Positions 1 to 10,823 of a DNA stretch of 20,567 bases are shown here, piece after piece. Location: positions 1 to 20,567 of the forward strand of contig JAQGAU010001215.1 of the NCBI GenBank assembly GCA_034698045.1, given 5' to 3'. Below the pieces are notes generated by a model, which was not told where the DNA came from, did not search any database, and saw only the letters and a program-made list of their open reading frames with translations. How positions within the stretch are numbered: position 1 is the first letter of the stretch; each line of letters starts with the position of its first letter. A program made the position numbers and the translations under genes. The DNA is from Paramacrobiotus richtersi (taxonomy: Eukaryota; Tardigrada; Eutardigrada; Parachela; Macrobiotidae).

Positions 1-3000
1 CGTGCCGATCCCATTTGCTGCAGTCCGTGGCGTAGATCGTCTTTTCCGTGGTTTGACGGATCGTAGTTTCGAACTGACCCAGAAATGTTTTTGTTTCTGG
101 GCCCAAGCGCACCGGAATAAAAAATTGTGGAACAGAGGATAAATACAACGATTTCTTGCCTACGAACAAAACGAGATTACGTGACTGCCACTCGGTGGTT
201 CATAGGCTGACCGCTGGCCGCTTTTACACTAAGGTAGAAATCGCATTTCTTTCATCTACGTACGCTTCACTATTACAAACCTTTGAAAAGTTTTTCGGCA
301 AGGACCTTCTCCTCCATTAGGAACTTTTTATCTGGACTACACTTCTTGACGTACTTCAGTACACGGTTTTTCATATGAATTTTTCGCAACAAGTCCGATG
401 TTTCCTTCAGAAACGGAGGACAAGGGGGCCACGATTTATCCAGAACCGTGACCGGTAAGGGCATTTTGGCCAGCTTGTTCAAATACACCATTCTTGTTTG
501 CAGCCAAAACTTGCGATTGAGATCGGTCATGGGTCCGTGACGTTCAATGAAACCTTTGATAAATTCCCTGAGCGAATGCGCCGCGGTGCGCCGCTTCTCC
601 AGTAACTTAATAGCCAAAAAGCGACGCACTGCATTCTGAGCGGTAATAACGTTTTCACGGTCCTGAAGGTATCGCTGTCTCTGGCGTTGGCCCCTCCACA
701 CCGCAATAATTTTCGTAACTAAATCATGCTTCCGCTCTTGAAATGCATCCTCAATGGCGAAAATTGTCTGAGGCCATCGCACAAAGAGTTTCGTCGTGCC
801 CATAGCATACGCTTTGGCCGGTGTTTGCAGATGGTTCATTAAAATAGCCACGCCTTCTTTGGACGGCCCACTGAAATGCGGCCAGGTATCCGGACATAAA
901 GACTTGTAGCGGCGCAGGAACGCATCATATGATCGTCGATAGGCGTAACCGGCGCGCCGGACGCGTAGATTCTCCAGCAGTCCGAGGTACTTCACTTGAT
1001 GCCGCACTATCGTATCGTTAAGATTTCGTGGTGCTTTGTAGTCATTGGGTCGAATGCAGCGGATATAGAAGGGATCTTTCGATTTTAGGATGATCGTCAA
1101 CTGTTTCAGGCTGTTCTTGAACTGCGTTGCGGTACTCAGCGCGCGCTTCAGGCTTGTGGCTTCTTCATTAGTAAAGGCGGAGTTGAGAATGTCGTTATTG
1201 CGGCAGCTGACAATGATTTCCTTAAGGTCACGGTTCAACAGTTCTCCGTTCTTTTCCAGAAATCCTTCGACATCGTATGTCACATTGCCAGCGTAATGCT
1301 TGATCGTAAACTGCTGTTTATCACGGTTTAAAACCAAATGCGGGTGTTTTGTATGCTTCTCGCGGAGCTTCTCCAGAAAGGTGGCATCCGTTGCGTTGCC
1401 GGGTCGGAGACATTCGTCGTCCAGAAGCGGAATGATTCCCGACGGTTTCGCTTCGATTAGAGCGCAGATAATCTGATTGTCAAAATATTCCACCTGTTCC
1501 CATGGAATGTTCTCCGCAATGTATTCTTCTTGCTCCGAACGCAGTGTCAACTCTTAAAATTAAAACCGTCAAATTAATTCATAGAACTGTTTACTGTAAC
1601 AGAAATGTATACAGAAGTACTGTACTCACCAATGAAGAGCTGCTGCAGCTTTTCGTTGCAGTAGTTAATGCAGAACTAGAACAAGAGACGATAACGTAAC
1701 GTATCGGTTTTTTAGCAAACAATAGGCTAACAAACCTGTTCAAAACTGTTTCGCTCGAAAACTTCAAAACCGTAAATATCCAAAAGACCAATTACTGCTG
1801 ATTTTGATTGACGCGACGCTTGTAAAGCTTTGTTGACGCGCTGGACCAGCCACTGGAACGTTTTGGCATAGATCGCTTTGGCTAAGGAATCTCTTGATGT
1901 TGTCGCTTGTTCCCGGTTAAATTTTGCCAAAACCTTTAGGAAAGTAATGTCGCGTCAATTAAGCCATACATCCATGTTATTACAATCTACAGTACCGTAA
2001 AAATATAGAAAAATTGCATCTGTATACGTACTTATACGATATTTACGAGCCTATGTACAGTACGTGTGGTAGTACCTTCTCTTGTTTTGCATGGACACCA
2101 CGGTGCGTCAGCGCTTGCATAAGGTCATCCCTTGAGCAACCTAGCAGCTGAATGGGAACAAATGTCATTACTATCAGATTCTGCTCTTGTCTAAGTAAGT
2201 GTCGGAAAAGGGTGCACATTATCGCAATCTTCACTGACCTCGGAAACAATCACGATCTCTTCTGCACTTTTCATTTCCGCGTAGTCACCGTCTTCCATAA
2301 ACTGCACATTACCCAGGTGCAGGATCGCGGCCACTGTGGTGAAAAGATCCGCAACTTCCTTCTGGGTAAAGTGAGTGGATTCGAATGCGTTCAGAATGTC
2401 ACGGAATTCCTGTACCCAGCGACGATTGAGAGCGTCTTCCTGAGGCGGATGGGTCGATTCATTTTTACAGCCCTGTATTGAAACAGTTCATTAACATTGA
2501 TAAAAAGATCCTGTATATACAGCTAGCACTGGGTGCAAACAGTTCAATTCTCACATACTCTGGGATTAATAATCGTACTTCCAAGCGATTGTTACCTGAT
2601 TTAGATAATGGTAGTCCTTCCAGTTGCCAGAAAGCTTGAGCCGTCGTAAAAGGTTAGCATCAGCTCCGTTTAGCAGCTGATAAAATATATGAAAATTTCG
2701 CTCTCCTGGTGCTTGGAATACAACGCGAGTTCGTTCCAGTAGGTAATCCAGTACATGTCCACCAATAGGAAAACCCTACATCATTCACCATAATCACATC
2801 TAACTTGTCGGCATTGTTATATAGTATTGTTATTTCGTAAACCCTCGCTCACACCCGGTACACTGATTAAATCAAATAGTTTTCGAAAGATCGGTTTTTT
2901 GTATGCATATGAACTTTAATTTCTGAATGCTTAGCAAATTTTTGAATTAAGTGGTCTGCTGGAAATTGTAAAAGAATTAAAGCGAGCTCTACAAACCAAC

Positions 3001-4623
3001 ATGACCATCAGTGGCGTAGATTATTTTTCTAATAACCCGTATAATTATAATAAAGAATGGATTGACATAAGCATGAATTCGAATAAAAGTAATAATAATC
3101 CAAAAACATTTCCCATGAACGTAACTTATGCATTGTTACCTCAACTCCAATTTCGACGTCCATGTACTTTCCGAAGCGACTGCTGTTGTCATTGCGTGTA
3201 GTACGAGCATTTCCAAAAGCCTACAAATGAAATTCCGTGGCTCTTTTTTGCAATAGTTTAGGTTTACCGTATGGACTTTACTAACAGTTACTTGAAACCA
3301 CAAATCACAAGCGTATACTGCATTCTGTTACCGCAGCTGTCTAATCCGTTAGTTTTTTTTATTAAATATAAAACGCCAATGTGGTGGTTAACGTTAGCGT
3401 CCACTATCGTTAATGCGATCTCGATTCATGCGAATACTAATAACAGTTATAATAACAATACATACTAACAATCGAATACTGATTTTGATTAAGAAATTCC
3501 TAATTTACAAAGTAGACGTTATAAACACGAGATATATATGACTTCGTGACATTGCTACAATAAGTTTTGGTTAATTATATTCAAGTCACTCAGATTTACC
3601 TACCATATAGACCGTATTCGTTTACTTTTAAATGCTTTGACTATGCACTATGCATATGGTACCTCGAATAACGGGTTGCACGCCAGTAGTTTATCTTTGA
3701 CATCATCTACAGTCCCTGAATGTCGGCTGGCCTGCGCAATGTATTGCAGAATCTTTTTCGTGGCCTCCGTTTTACCGCTTCCGGATTCTCCGCTAGTATT
3801 TAGATTGCATCATTGTCAAAAGTTGATAGATACGGCTGCATGCATGCCATACGGACGGTAAACGTGTTGTTGTCTGCTTACCTGATCATAATGCATTCAT
3901 CTTTGTATTCATGAATCACGGCACGATATGCTGTATCGGCAACGGCAAATCTGCAACGACAACAGACGCTATATTGTCCGGTTCCGTATATTGCATTATC
4001 CATATTTACAAACAATTATTATTCAGCTCGCGTTGATTTATCATGTCACACACTTGTGGCGCGTTACAGCGGAAAAAAATACGTAACAAAGACAGCGGCA
4101 TTGTTTAGAGAAAAGCAAGAGCAGTTCAAAGACCACGATTTGACAAAATATTAATTCTAAGGAAACCTAAAGTCTGGATTCGAGCGACTGAACTCAAAAG
4201 CGAATGTTTGGCGCAAGTACACAAATTTTTAAATGGCGTACAGATGTGGAGGAAGTTCGTAAAAGTTCTGGCCCCGATATCTCTCCATATGCTTGGCATC
4301 GTAAATTGGTAGTTCTTTGTAAGGATTCACGGAGACTAGAACGCTCCCAATGTATGTCTGCAATTAACAATATATGCACTGTTGAAACTACAATTACAAT
4401 CTGTATAATACAAGAAAATCGACTTTTGCGTAATGAATTCGGCCATTGCTGCTTAAAGACATTAATACGTATACAGAAAGAAATTTGTGGTACTCACGTA
4501 AATCAAATCCTCTTGAAATCGTTTCCTCAGATTATCCACAAATGCATCTTCACTGCGATAATTCTCCAGAAGCACAAAGTCTTCTACTCCGACTGTTTCG
4601 CGATGTTGAATGGAGTTTTCCAT
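1..4623 (-). CDS. MYO1C/Myo61F: Unconventional myosin-Ic-type motor (class I myosin), 3' end outside the window
   Basis: Single-headed actin motor that links membranes to cortical actin through a basic TH1 tail. Exons on the minus strand, from the 5' end: 4498-4623, 4242-4357, 3882-3950, 3663-3792, 3140-3220, 2596-2775, 2239-2472, 2076-2147, 1736-1933, 1630-1675, 281-1552, 1-159. All introns are GT-AG and every phase agrees, giving about 894 residues before the edge; vertebrate MYO1C has about 1030. Landmarks: start [21 protein letters not shown]-loop GESGSGKT near residues 105-112; switch [10 protein letters not shown] near 157-165; switch [10 protein letters not shown] near 386-393; converter region [18 protein letters not shown]; three IQ-like motifs near 696-756, the first [11 protein letters not shown] and the other two degenerate. 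[14 protein letters not shown] and the tail stretch FKGKK...[12 protein letters not shown] match the MYO1C/1H type better than 1D or 1B. The P-loop has Ser where most myosins have Ala. The start sits just upstream of a MYO1C-like N-terminus and no in-frame ATG precedes it. The class is secure; one-to-one orthology is inferred. Confidence 0.96.
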
Positions 4624-5599
4624 GACGCTCAAAGTTATTGATACCGGAATATGGAATTACAATTCCACCTTCAGTGCGCGAAGAAACGGTAAATCCAAAG
4701 CTTGAACATCGGAACAAAGAATATGTATTGTCGACTACCACCGACAAGGTCAGCTTAGGTGGAATGAAAGTTAATGCGAGACCCCATTCCATAAAAACAC
4801 GCCATCACAGAAACAACACAGAAACTCATTACGTATTATGCGGCTTTCTGACCAGGTGTGTCAGAGCGGTCGGCAGTTCGTTAAAAGATACCGTAGGCAG
4901 TATTGTACAGATTAAAGCAACAAAATTTTTATCACCATCAGCACCGGCAGCTGTACGGCGTGAAATGCACCGTCGGTACCTCGCTAATCATAACTTCTTG
5001 TTCGTCACGGCTCTGATATGTTTATTAGCGCCTTCGTGATATGAAAAAGTACTGCAGTCGTAATCGCAGCTTATCTTATCGTGCATTAGGGCACATAATA
5101 CTGCAGAACGGCTAAAGTTTTCAATTATTATCGTTCTATCATGGTAAAGGCAGCGACCGGTACTCATTGTACATGTACGAACGTACAGCAGTTTATTCGG
5201 CTTACAATGAAAAAAAAATGAATGAACTATTGTTGCAAGTACGCAGTATGTCTGCGTAAATACGTTGCGCATTTAAGTGTAAATGAAAAACACCCTTCAT
5301 CAAATAGACAGTTGTAGATCATATATTGCAAACATTTCCTGATTCTTATGTCAAAACAAGACCGCATTATAGCTTGGTGTATGTATATAACTTTACGGTC
5401 CGCTGTACTTTCCGGAAACAATCGTGATCTTATAATGTTCAGATCGCAAGTTCGCTTGCGTGTGCCAGTATTACAGTAACTTACTTGCTAGATAAACTTA
5501 TTGTAAGTTATAAACATTAAAAACAACCGAGCGGTAAACTGTGTATACAGATGAAACTGTATATAGCTGACGTCCTGCAGCATTAGCTATGCAATAAAA
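4624..5599. other. Intergenic region upstream of the myosin gene
   Basis: This stretch should hold the myosin 5' UTR and promoter, but I see no convincing TATA box or initiator. A 133-codon plus-strand frame (4638-5039, non-ATG start) lies head to head with the myosin start. It has no recognisable domain, and a frame this long is about what chance allows in 20 kb of six-frame sequence. No repeat or RNA gene was recognised. Confidence 0.5.
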
Positions 5600-5974
5600 C
5601 TAATATCTAATATCTGACCATTGCACTAGTACTGCAATACTGCATACAATTTTTAAATGACTCCAATTCTCTAAATATGTCCAAGTATTCTGCAGCAGGA
5701 ATGTTGCGGTGTCATTTTCTGGTGATTGTATCCTGACGTAGCCGACCTGCGCAATAAACTTCCAGTCAGTATTGAGAATAATGTGCCAACCGTAAGCTGT
5801 ATGCGGCAGCCATAAATAACTGTCCTCATTTGTGAACATTATCGTATTTTTGGTTTTTTCCCAGCTTGAGTTTTTGATTGAGTGCAAGTGTTCTTCAGCA
5901 ACTTTCTCACTGTAGTACATCGCTAATTTTGTGAGATATTGCTGGTCGGTGGCAGATGTCTTTTCGGCTTCAAT
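5600..5974 (-). CDS. Possible terminal exon of an unidentified protein gene
   Basis: A minus-strand frame is open for 124 codons from a splice-acceptor-like CACAG (exon would begin at base 5974) to a TAG stop at 5600. The first internal ATG is at 5920. The translation looks protein-like: a charged start (IEAEKTSATDQQYLTKLA) and then a Trp/Tyr-rich part including DSYLWLPHTAYGWHIIL. No family was recognised, and there is no signal peptide or membrane segment. Another open minus-strand stretch, about 6158-6337, contains NVFVRSYLYKIYPKEIKYRL and could be an upstream exon, but I found no convincing pair of splice sites joining them in phase. A frame of this length can also arise by chance, so this is a candidate only. 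Confidence 0.28.
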   Translation of the reverse strand: MEAEKTSATDQQYLTKLAMYYSEKVAEEHLHSIKNSSWEKTKNTIMFTNEDSYLWLPHTAYGWHIILNTDWKFIAQVGYVRIQSPENDTATFLLQNTWTYLENWSHLKIVCSIAVLVQWSDIRY

Positions 5975-6416
5975 CTGTGTTTCAAGTTAACGCACTTTTT
6001 AAAGTTTTGCCAGCTTTGTGGATTGAAGAGCCGCGAAATTAAAGCACGTTGTAAAAGACCTAGATTAGTTCTGCACAGCTGTTTTTTAATGATAAAAGTT
6101 TTATTCGCATTTCACAGTGATATTTCTTCTACAACAAATAATTATACTCGTTATAGCGTACAGTTACGACACAAACCGTAACTATCGCAGTGTAAATCTA
6201 CCACCATTCGTAACAGGCGGTACTTGATCTCTTTCGGATAGATCTTATACAAATAACTCCGAACAAAAACATTCAGTTTATGGTGTTTTATACTTGGTTT
6301 TTTTGTTTTCGCTGCAGAACGCCCTTTATAATGAAACCGTCAGTCAAGAATTCAGAAACTGCATGTAGACGGATATCACAGGCCGATCGTTAGACTGTCT
6401 AATATATATTGTGAAG

Positions 6417-6498
6417 GATGACGTGGCCGAGTGGTCTAAGGCGCTGGATTAAGGCTCCAGTCTGTTCGCAGGCGTGGGTTCAAATCCCACCGTCATCA
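6417..6498 (+). tRNA. tRNA-Leu (anticodon AAG)
   Basis: This is a complete type II tRNA without intron or encoded CCA. The acceptor stem pairs GATGACG (6417-6423) with CGTCATC (6491-6497), with discriminator A at 6498. The anticodon stem CTGGA/TCCAG encloses loop TTAAGGC with AAG at 6451-6453, which reads CUU leucine codons (A34 is normally changed to inosine in eukaryotes). The long variable arm has stem CTG/CAG around a TTCG loop, as expected for Leu. The T arm is GTGGG-TTCAAAT-CCCAC. Internal Pol III promoter boxes are intact: A box TGGCCGAGTGG (6424-6434) and B box GGTTCAAATCC (6477-6487). It stands alone between two minus-strand genes. Confidence 0.97.
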
Positions 6499-6501
6499 CA
6501 C

Positions 6502-6506
6502 TTTTT
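6502..6506 (+). terminator. Pol III terminator of the tRNA-Leu gene
   Basis: A run of five T begins four bases after the discriminator base, with a second T run (6511-6516) shortly after. This is the normal position for Pol III termination and implies a very short 3' trailer. Confidence 0.85.
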
Positions 6507-6844
6507 CCGATTTTTTCCCGCTTTCCCTGGTTAATGAGTCCCCTTTCAGTCATTGATCTCTCTGAGTCTTTCTCCTCTTTTACTCAATTACTTTTTAGTC
6601 AATTATGTCAGTTATTTTCACAGCTTGGTGAGGTAAAGAAGGCAGGTGACCTTTTTGCCGGTGTATCTTGGAAAGCTTTTTCGTTACCGCGGGGATATTT
6701 TATGCAATGCAAAAATGTGTTTGCTAGATCTATCTTGTGAAAAGTTGCATAACATCCAGAACTTAGGATATCATGGAAAAGGTGGCACCGTCAGACTCAG
6801 AAATACCCCATATGTGTATGCATACATGTGGTTTTTATACCGAT

Positions 6845-6850
6845 TTTAAT
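6845..6850 (-). promoter_or_regulatory. Possible poly(A) signal ATTAAA for the transporter gene
   Basis: On the minus strand ATTAAA lies about 95 bases downstream of the transporter stop codon. It is a common variant of the animal cleavage signal. No AATAAA was found closer on that strand. Placement is inferred from position alone. Confidence 0.35.
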
Positions 6851-6942
6851 TCATGCATCGTGCGAAAATAAATAAATAACAGGAGACACGTATATGTCAC
6901 AGTGCGTGTAGGATCACTGTATTTGGACAAAAATAAATGGGT

Positions 6943-9900
6943 CTAGTGGATACTTCCGTAAGATCTTGGGGGATCATATCTTATAGCCCCGGTCTTGCGT
7001 GAAGGCGTTGGCGGCTGAAAGATGTTCATATATTCATCATTATCGTCCGCTGCAGAGGAATGCAAGGGACTTGTCTCGCCAGATTCTGACGGAATCGGCT
7101 CTGGAGGAGGCGACACCCATCGCGGAAATTTTTGATGGAGCTTGCGTCGAACCCTTCTTATGATCTTGTTCCAAGCAATCAACATTATGATTGCAGCTAA
7201 TGCAAAAGCGATGAACTGAATGATAACTGCCACCGTCGCCACCGCTTGGAAAGATTTTTGGGCTGTTAGGTATCCACCGAGTATCGGTCCAATTGCTTCC
7301 CTGTGCGAGAGATAAAATTAAATAAAATAATCTGGTAATATATAATCTAATAATATTTAATCTAGTAATATATCTAGGAATATACAGCCTAGTATACAAA
7401 ACCGAGAAATGGATACAATGATCCCCTCTTCCTGGCAGTCATGTGCCATTTAAAGTTGCAACTGGCACAAACCTACCCAACGTATATGGAGGAAAAGAAT
7501 CCGGCGACGACTAACGCATATGTTGCAACATCGCCTTCCATTCCACAGAATCTAATTGTGTTTTTTTGTTACTGTTTTGTTTGAATGGCAAAGCTCAACA
7601 GAAGTATGTGGTTAACTAATTAAGCTTACATCGCTCTTTTGAGCATTGTGTCGAAACTGAATACAAAAATATATGCGATTGCTGTGTTCAGAACAAACAG
7701 GCACAGAGTATCCAGCCATAATTCCCTAAAAAAGAAAGCTCGAAAAGTCATTGGAGCTTGTATTTCTGAACAGAACCAAATATGCAGAATTTTGATGAAC
7801 ATACTTTCCCAGGAAAGAAAGCGGCGGGATTGGACCGAGAATCATCCACGAGACAGCAACCACGAGTGGTCCGATGAGGATCCAGCGATAATCCATTTCA
7901 ACTTTTCGGAAGATATATCCCCACATTGGTGCCATTGCGCCATATGCCAAATAAGCAACCGCGAATACCATTCCTTCCACCATTGGCCCTTTATCGTACT
8001 GCAAGCAAAGCGCATAATATTATATAAATAAAGACTGCAAAGCATGTATCATAAGTTATGATCTAACAGAAACAAGATTTAGTTTGATAAATATATGATA
8101 TGCAGAATTGGTTAAACTGTATAATTGTAATGTGTTTTGTGCATATAAGCAATATTGAAATGGTCTATGTTCCACGTATACGGGACCGGAGGTCACAGTA
8201 GCATACCGTATGGTCTAGTTAGATTTTTCCCTATATTTCTAAGAGCTATCTCGAAAGCATTCCTCGATGATTCGTTTAAAGAACCAGCATAAGATCTAAC
8301 ATTGTCTGTGGAAAGCAATGTGGCGAAGCAAATGCAAGAGGTCTTGCAAGGTTCGTGACTTCTGCTAAAGAAACAAACATTCTTCGACAGACGCATCTCG
8401 AGGTCGTGTTATTTTCCGTACCGTAGCTAGATAAGGCTCCAAAGCCGTTTCGAAAGTACCCCAAACAATGCCGGCAGCCATTGTTAGCAGTGAGCAACCA
8501 ATAAATGCTGTATCTCGAAATAGTCGCTTCTTCTCCTTTTTTCTTGGTGCCAAATTCAAACCTGGAGAAATTTAAAAGTATGCGTAACGATTGACTATGT
8601 ACATCAACAACACAACGCAACAACGACAGATGCAACAACGACTATCTGTATATATGCAAATTAACAGCAGGCTGTGCTTTCTTGCTTTGTTGCTGTGCTG
8701 TCTATACCGGTAATTTGATCCAGAGTGAAGAAGCCCAAAACAGCGGTGGCCAATAAACAACATCCAATCAACAGAAATGGGGCGACAAATCCAACGTACT
8801 ACCATAAGCGATTATAAAAACCCCAGTTTCGACACGCAATACAGCAAGTTCTGTCTGTGATTCTGATGCAGTTTACTTTGAACAAGACTCCACCAATCAA
8901 CGGTCCTAAGGTAAAACCAGCTCCAACAAATCCCTCCAACACCCCCTGCCAACAGCAGCTCAAAATCAAATATTTTTTATGCGTAACTTAAAACGGATTA
9001 CAGCTCTGTCACTTCTGTGTAGTGCATCATGATCAAAGACTTTTATTACGTACAAAGGCAAAGCTTGCTCTGTCCGGGAATGTCAAGCAGACGATCACAT
9101 TTGACGCAGTGATCAACACTAAAGAACATAAATAAAGATATGCTTCCGTAGGTTTTATCATATTCAACTTGCAGACTTTACCCGCATAATAGAACCCCTC
9201 CACGAAACGGATAAAGATGGCCGGAAGAGCAAATCCAAGAGTTGTATTGGCGAAGTCGATCATACTGATCATAGAAACACAGTACAAAAGTTTACAACCT
9301 TGAATTCATACCCCAGTAAAATGTACGTATATGCCGTTTATATTTACTAAACCACTGAAAAGATGGTAAAATTCTGCATATATAAAATTTACACTCACAA
9401 TCAACAAAAATTCTAACGCCTGTGAATCACTTTGAACTTACGCAAATGAGACATAACAGACACCTCCGAGAAGGGCACTGCAGCAAAATCCGTTTCTGGT
9501 ACCGATCCAAGGAAGCTAACAAGGCCCAAATTGATGCATAAGCGGACTATGCATGCATAAAATGACGGGGAATAATAGGCTTATATTACTGTATCATTTG
9601 CAAACGTTCACATATACTGTATAATGCAACAGTAGTGATTCCCGCTGATACAGTTGCAGGTTTTTTTGTAGGTATCCGTGCGATACGTTTCCACTGATGT
9701 TAAAGTATAATAGAAAACTTTATTTTGAAGACTTGAACCTGCATAAGGTCAATTAGCGGTACTCGATTGCCTCAACCGTCTGCCACCGCTCCGGGGTGGG
9801 CTCACATGACTAACTGTGCGAACCCATAGACTCATGTGTTAATTTGGGAGTTCCCAGCTTCCTTCTTTCTTTACAGAACTTCTCAGACAGTATGCCATAA

Positions 9901-10823
9901 GTTAGAGAAAAAAATAAGAACTTTCATGGTATAAAACACGTCGCGCTTAGTTGCGACTGAAGCGCTGCGCACGCAGTTCCATTTAGCATAGGTGTCTATG
10001 GGAGCGTTGCAGCAACGGCTCCATAGAAACGTATGCTGTTTGGAAATGTCGTCAGTCCGCTTCAGTCGCACTTACACTCCACTTGTTTGATACCAAAAAA
10101 CTTCTTATTTTTTTCTCTAACTCATGAGATATTGTCTGGTAAGTTCTGTAAAGAAAGAAGGAAACTGGGAACTCGCACATTAACACAGGAGTCTATGGGT
10201 CGCACAGAAATGCTGCCAAACTTTTCCACTGAAAATCGACTTTCAGTCGTATGGCAACCGCCCTATGTGGTCGTACAGAGTTGAGGCAATCGAGTACCGC
10301 TAATTATGCACGACTTACGATATTCGCTTGGAATGGTTCCAGTATCACAATGGACACAGCGAAAACGCAAAATATCGCACCGCAGTATTCATATGGTACA
10401 CCTTTCCTTTGTATCTAGATAATAATTTTTTTACAGCTTCCATGACCGATTAGGTAAAATCTGTGTATATCGAAATTTACTTGCCTCAATGGGGAGGACA
10501 AGAGGGATTGTACTTAATCCCATATGCATAAACATACTGGAACAGCTGCAAGCAATAAGAACAAAAACTTCTTTGGTTGTGTAGCCTTTACGAGGTGGTG
10601 GCTCGGTTTCTGCCAGAGGCTCGTGTATCGATGGACTTCTTATGGAAACAGCTCGTCCAAATGAACCGGGAAAATTCGATGCTCTAGAGCCAAAGATTCG
10701 TTTCTATCATAGCTTTATTCGTGATATGCTGTGCGTAAAATGTTATGTCGACGTAATAAATAATTTATACAATATAAAATCTTACTCGTCGACATCCCGG
10801 AATCCTGTTATGAAGGATGCCAT
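6943..10823 (-). CDS. SLC18B1: SLC18B1-type MFS transporter (vesicular polyamine transporter family)
   Basis: Twelve-helix major facilitator; vertebrate SLC18B1 loads polyamines into vesicles by proton exchange. Exons from the 5' end: 10786-10823, 10481-10683, 10319-10401, 9442-9515, 9182-9264, 9054-9118, 8877-8945, 8708-8798, 8422-8561, 7805-7998, 7630-7725, 7477-7551, 6943-7300. The 13 exons total 1569 bp with consistent phases, giving 522 residues plus TAG; human SLC18B1 has 456. TM1 (about 53-75) contains VFVLIACSCSSMFMHMG. Family marks are IEA..(Y)CGAIF after TM1, WIGTRNG at the TM2-3 loop, the antiporter motif GFVGAGFTLGPLIGG in TM5, a basic TM6-7 loop (PRKKEKKRLF), ALEPYL at TM7, ILGPIP, and EAIGPILGGYL at TM11. 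TM12 is about 424-450, followed by a roughly 70-residue Ser/Pro-rich cytosolic tail ending SYGSIH. The start ATG has a good context (AAAAATGG). Substrate is inferred from the family only. One intron (9516-10318) contains a foldback element. Confidence 0.93.
7329..7397. repeat. 15-bp AT-rich tandem repeat in the last intron of the transporter gene
   Basis: Three clear copies of a 15-base unit close to AATCTRRTAATATWT occupy 7329-7343, 7344-7358 and 7359-7373. Two more degenerate units carrying CTAG follow to 7397. The repeat lies wholly within intron 7301-7476 and shows no sign of affecting the splice sites. Confidence 0.75.
9751..10305. mobile_element. Foldback (long inverted-repeat) DNA element inside a transporter intron
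   Basis: Almost the whole 555-bp segment is one inverted repeat. The outer 26 bases are perfect (9751-9776 against 10280-10305). Homology then runs through most of each arm, for example the ACCCATAGACTC/GACCCATAGACTC stretch, TTCCTTCTTTCTTTACAGAA and GTTAGAGAAAAAAATAAGAA, at roughly 90% by eye. Divergent outer-arm segments of unequal length lie at about 9777-9815 and 10210-10279. The centre (about 9995-10027) folds again around GTTGCAGCAAC. The ends lie in AATT, so the target duplication could be AATT, TA or AT; the palindrome hides which. No transposase frame fits inside, so it is non-autonomous. It makes up most of the 803-bp intron and lies 13 bases past the GTAAGT donor of the exon ending at 10319. 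Confidence 0.9.

Larger units (their letters stand above)
6499..6942. other. Spacer between tRNA-Leu and the 3' end of the transporter gene
   Basis: Apart from the tRNA terminator and the likely 3' UTR of the minus-strand transporter, I see no gene or repeat. Two overlapping plus-strand frames here have no recognisable content. Confidence 0.5.

Noticed and set aside
1090-1296. Plus-strand frames across 1000-2500
   Set aside because: They are antisense to well-supported myosin exons.
4638-5039. 133-codon plus-strand open frame upstream of myosin
   Set aside because: No ATG at the start, no recognisable domain. With an AT-rich six-frame search of about 20 kb, a rough estimate gives near 0.5 frames this long by chance.
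8193-8396. Minus-strand frame in a transporter intron as a constitutive coding exon
   Set aside because: The flanking exons join in phase directly and reproduce the conserved ALEPYL-to-TM8 sequence, so no residue is missing; kept only as a possible poison exon.
10441-10500. GC-AG intron (GAG|GCAAGT) in the transporter
   Set aside because: A normal donor, A|GTAAAT, lies four bases downstream and is the only one that keeps the phase with the next exon.
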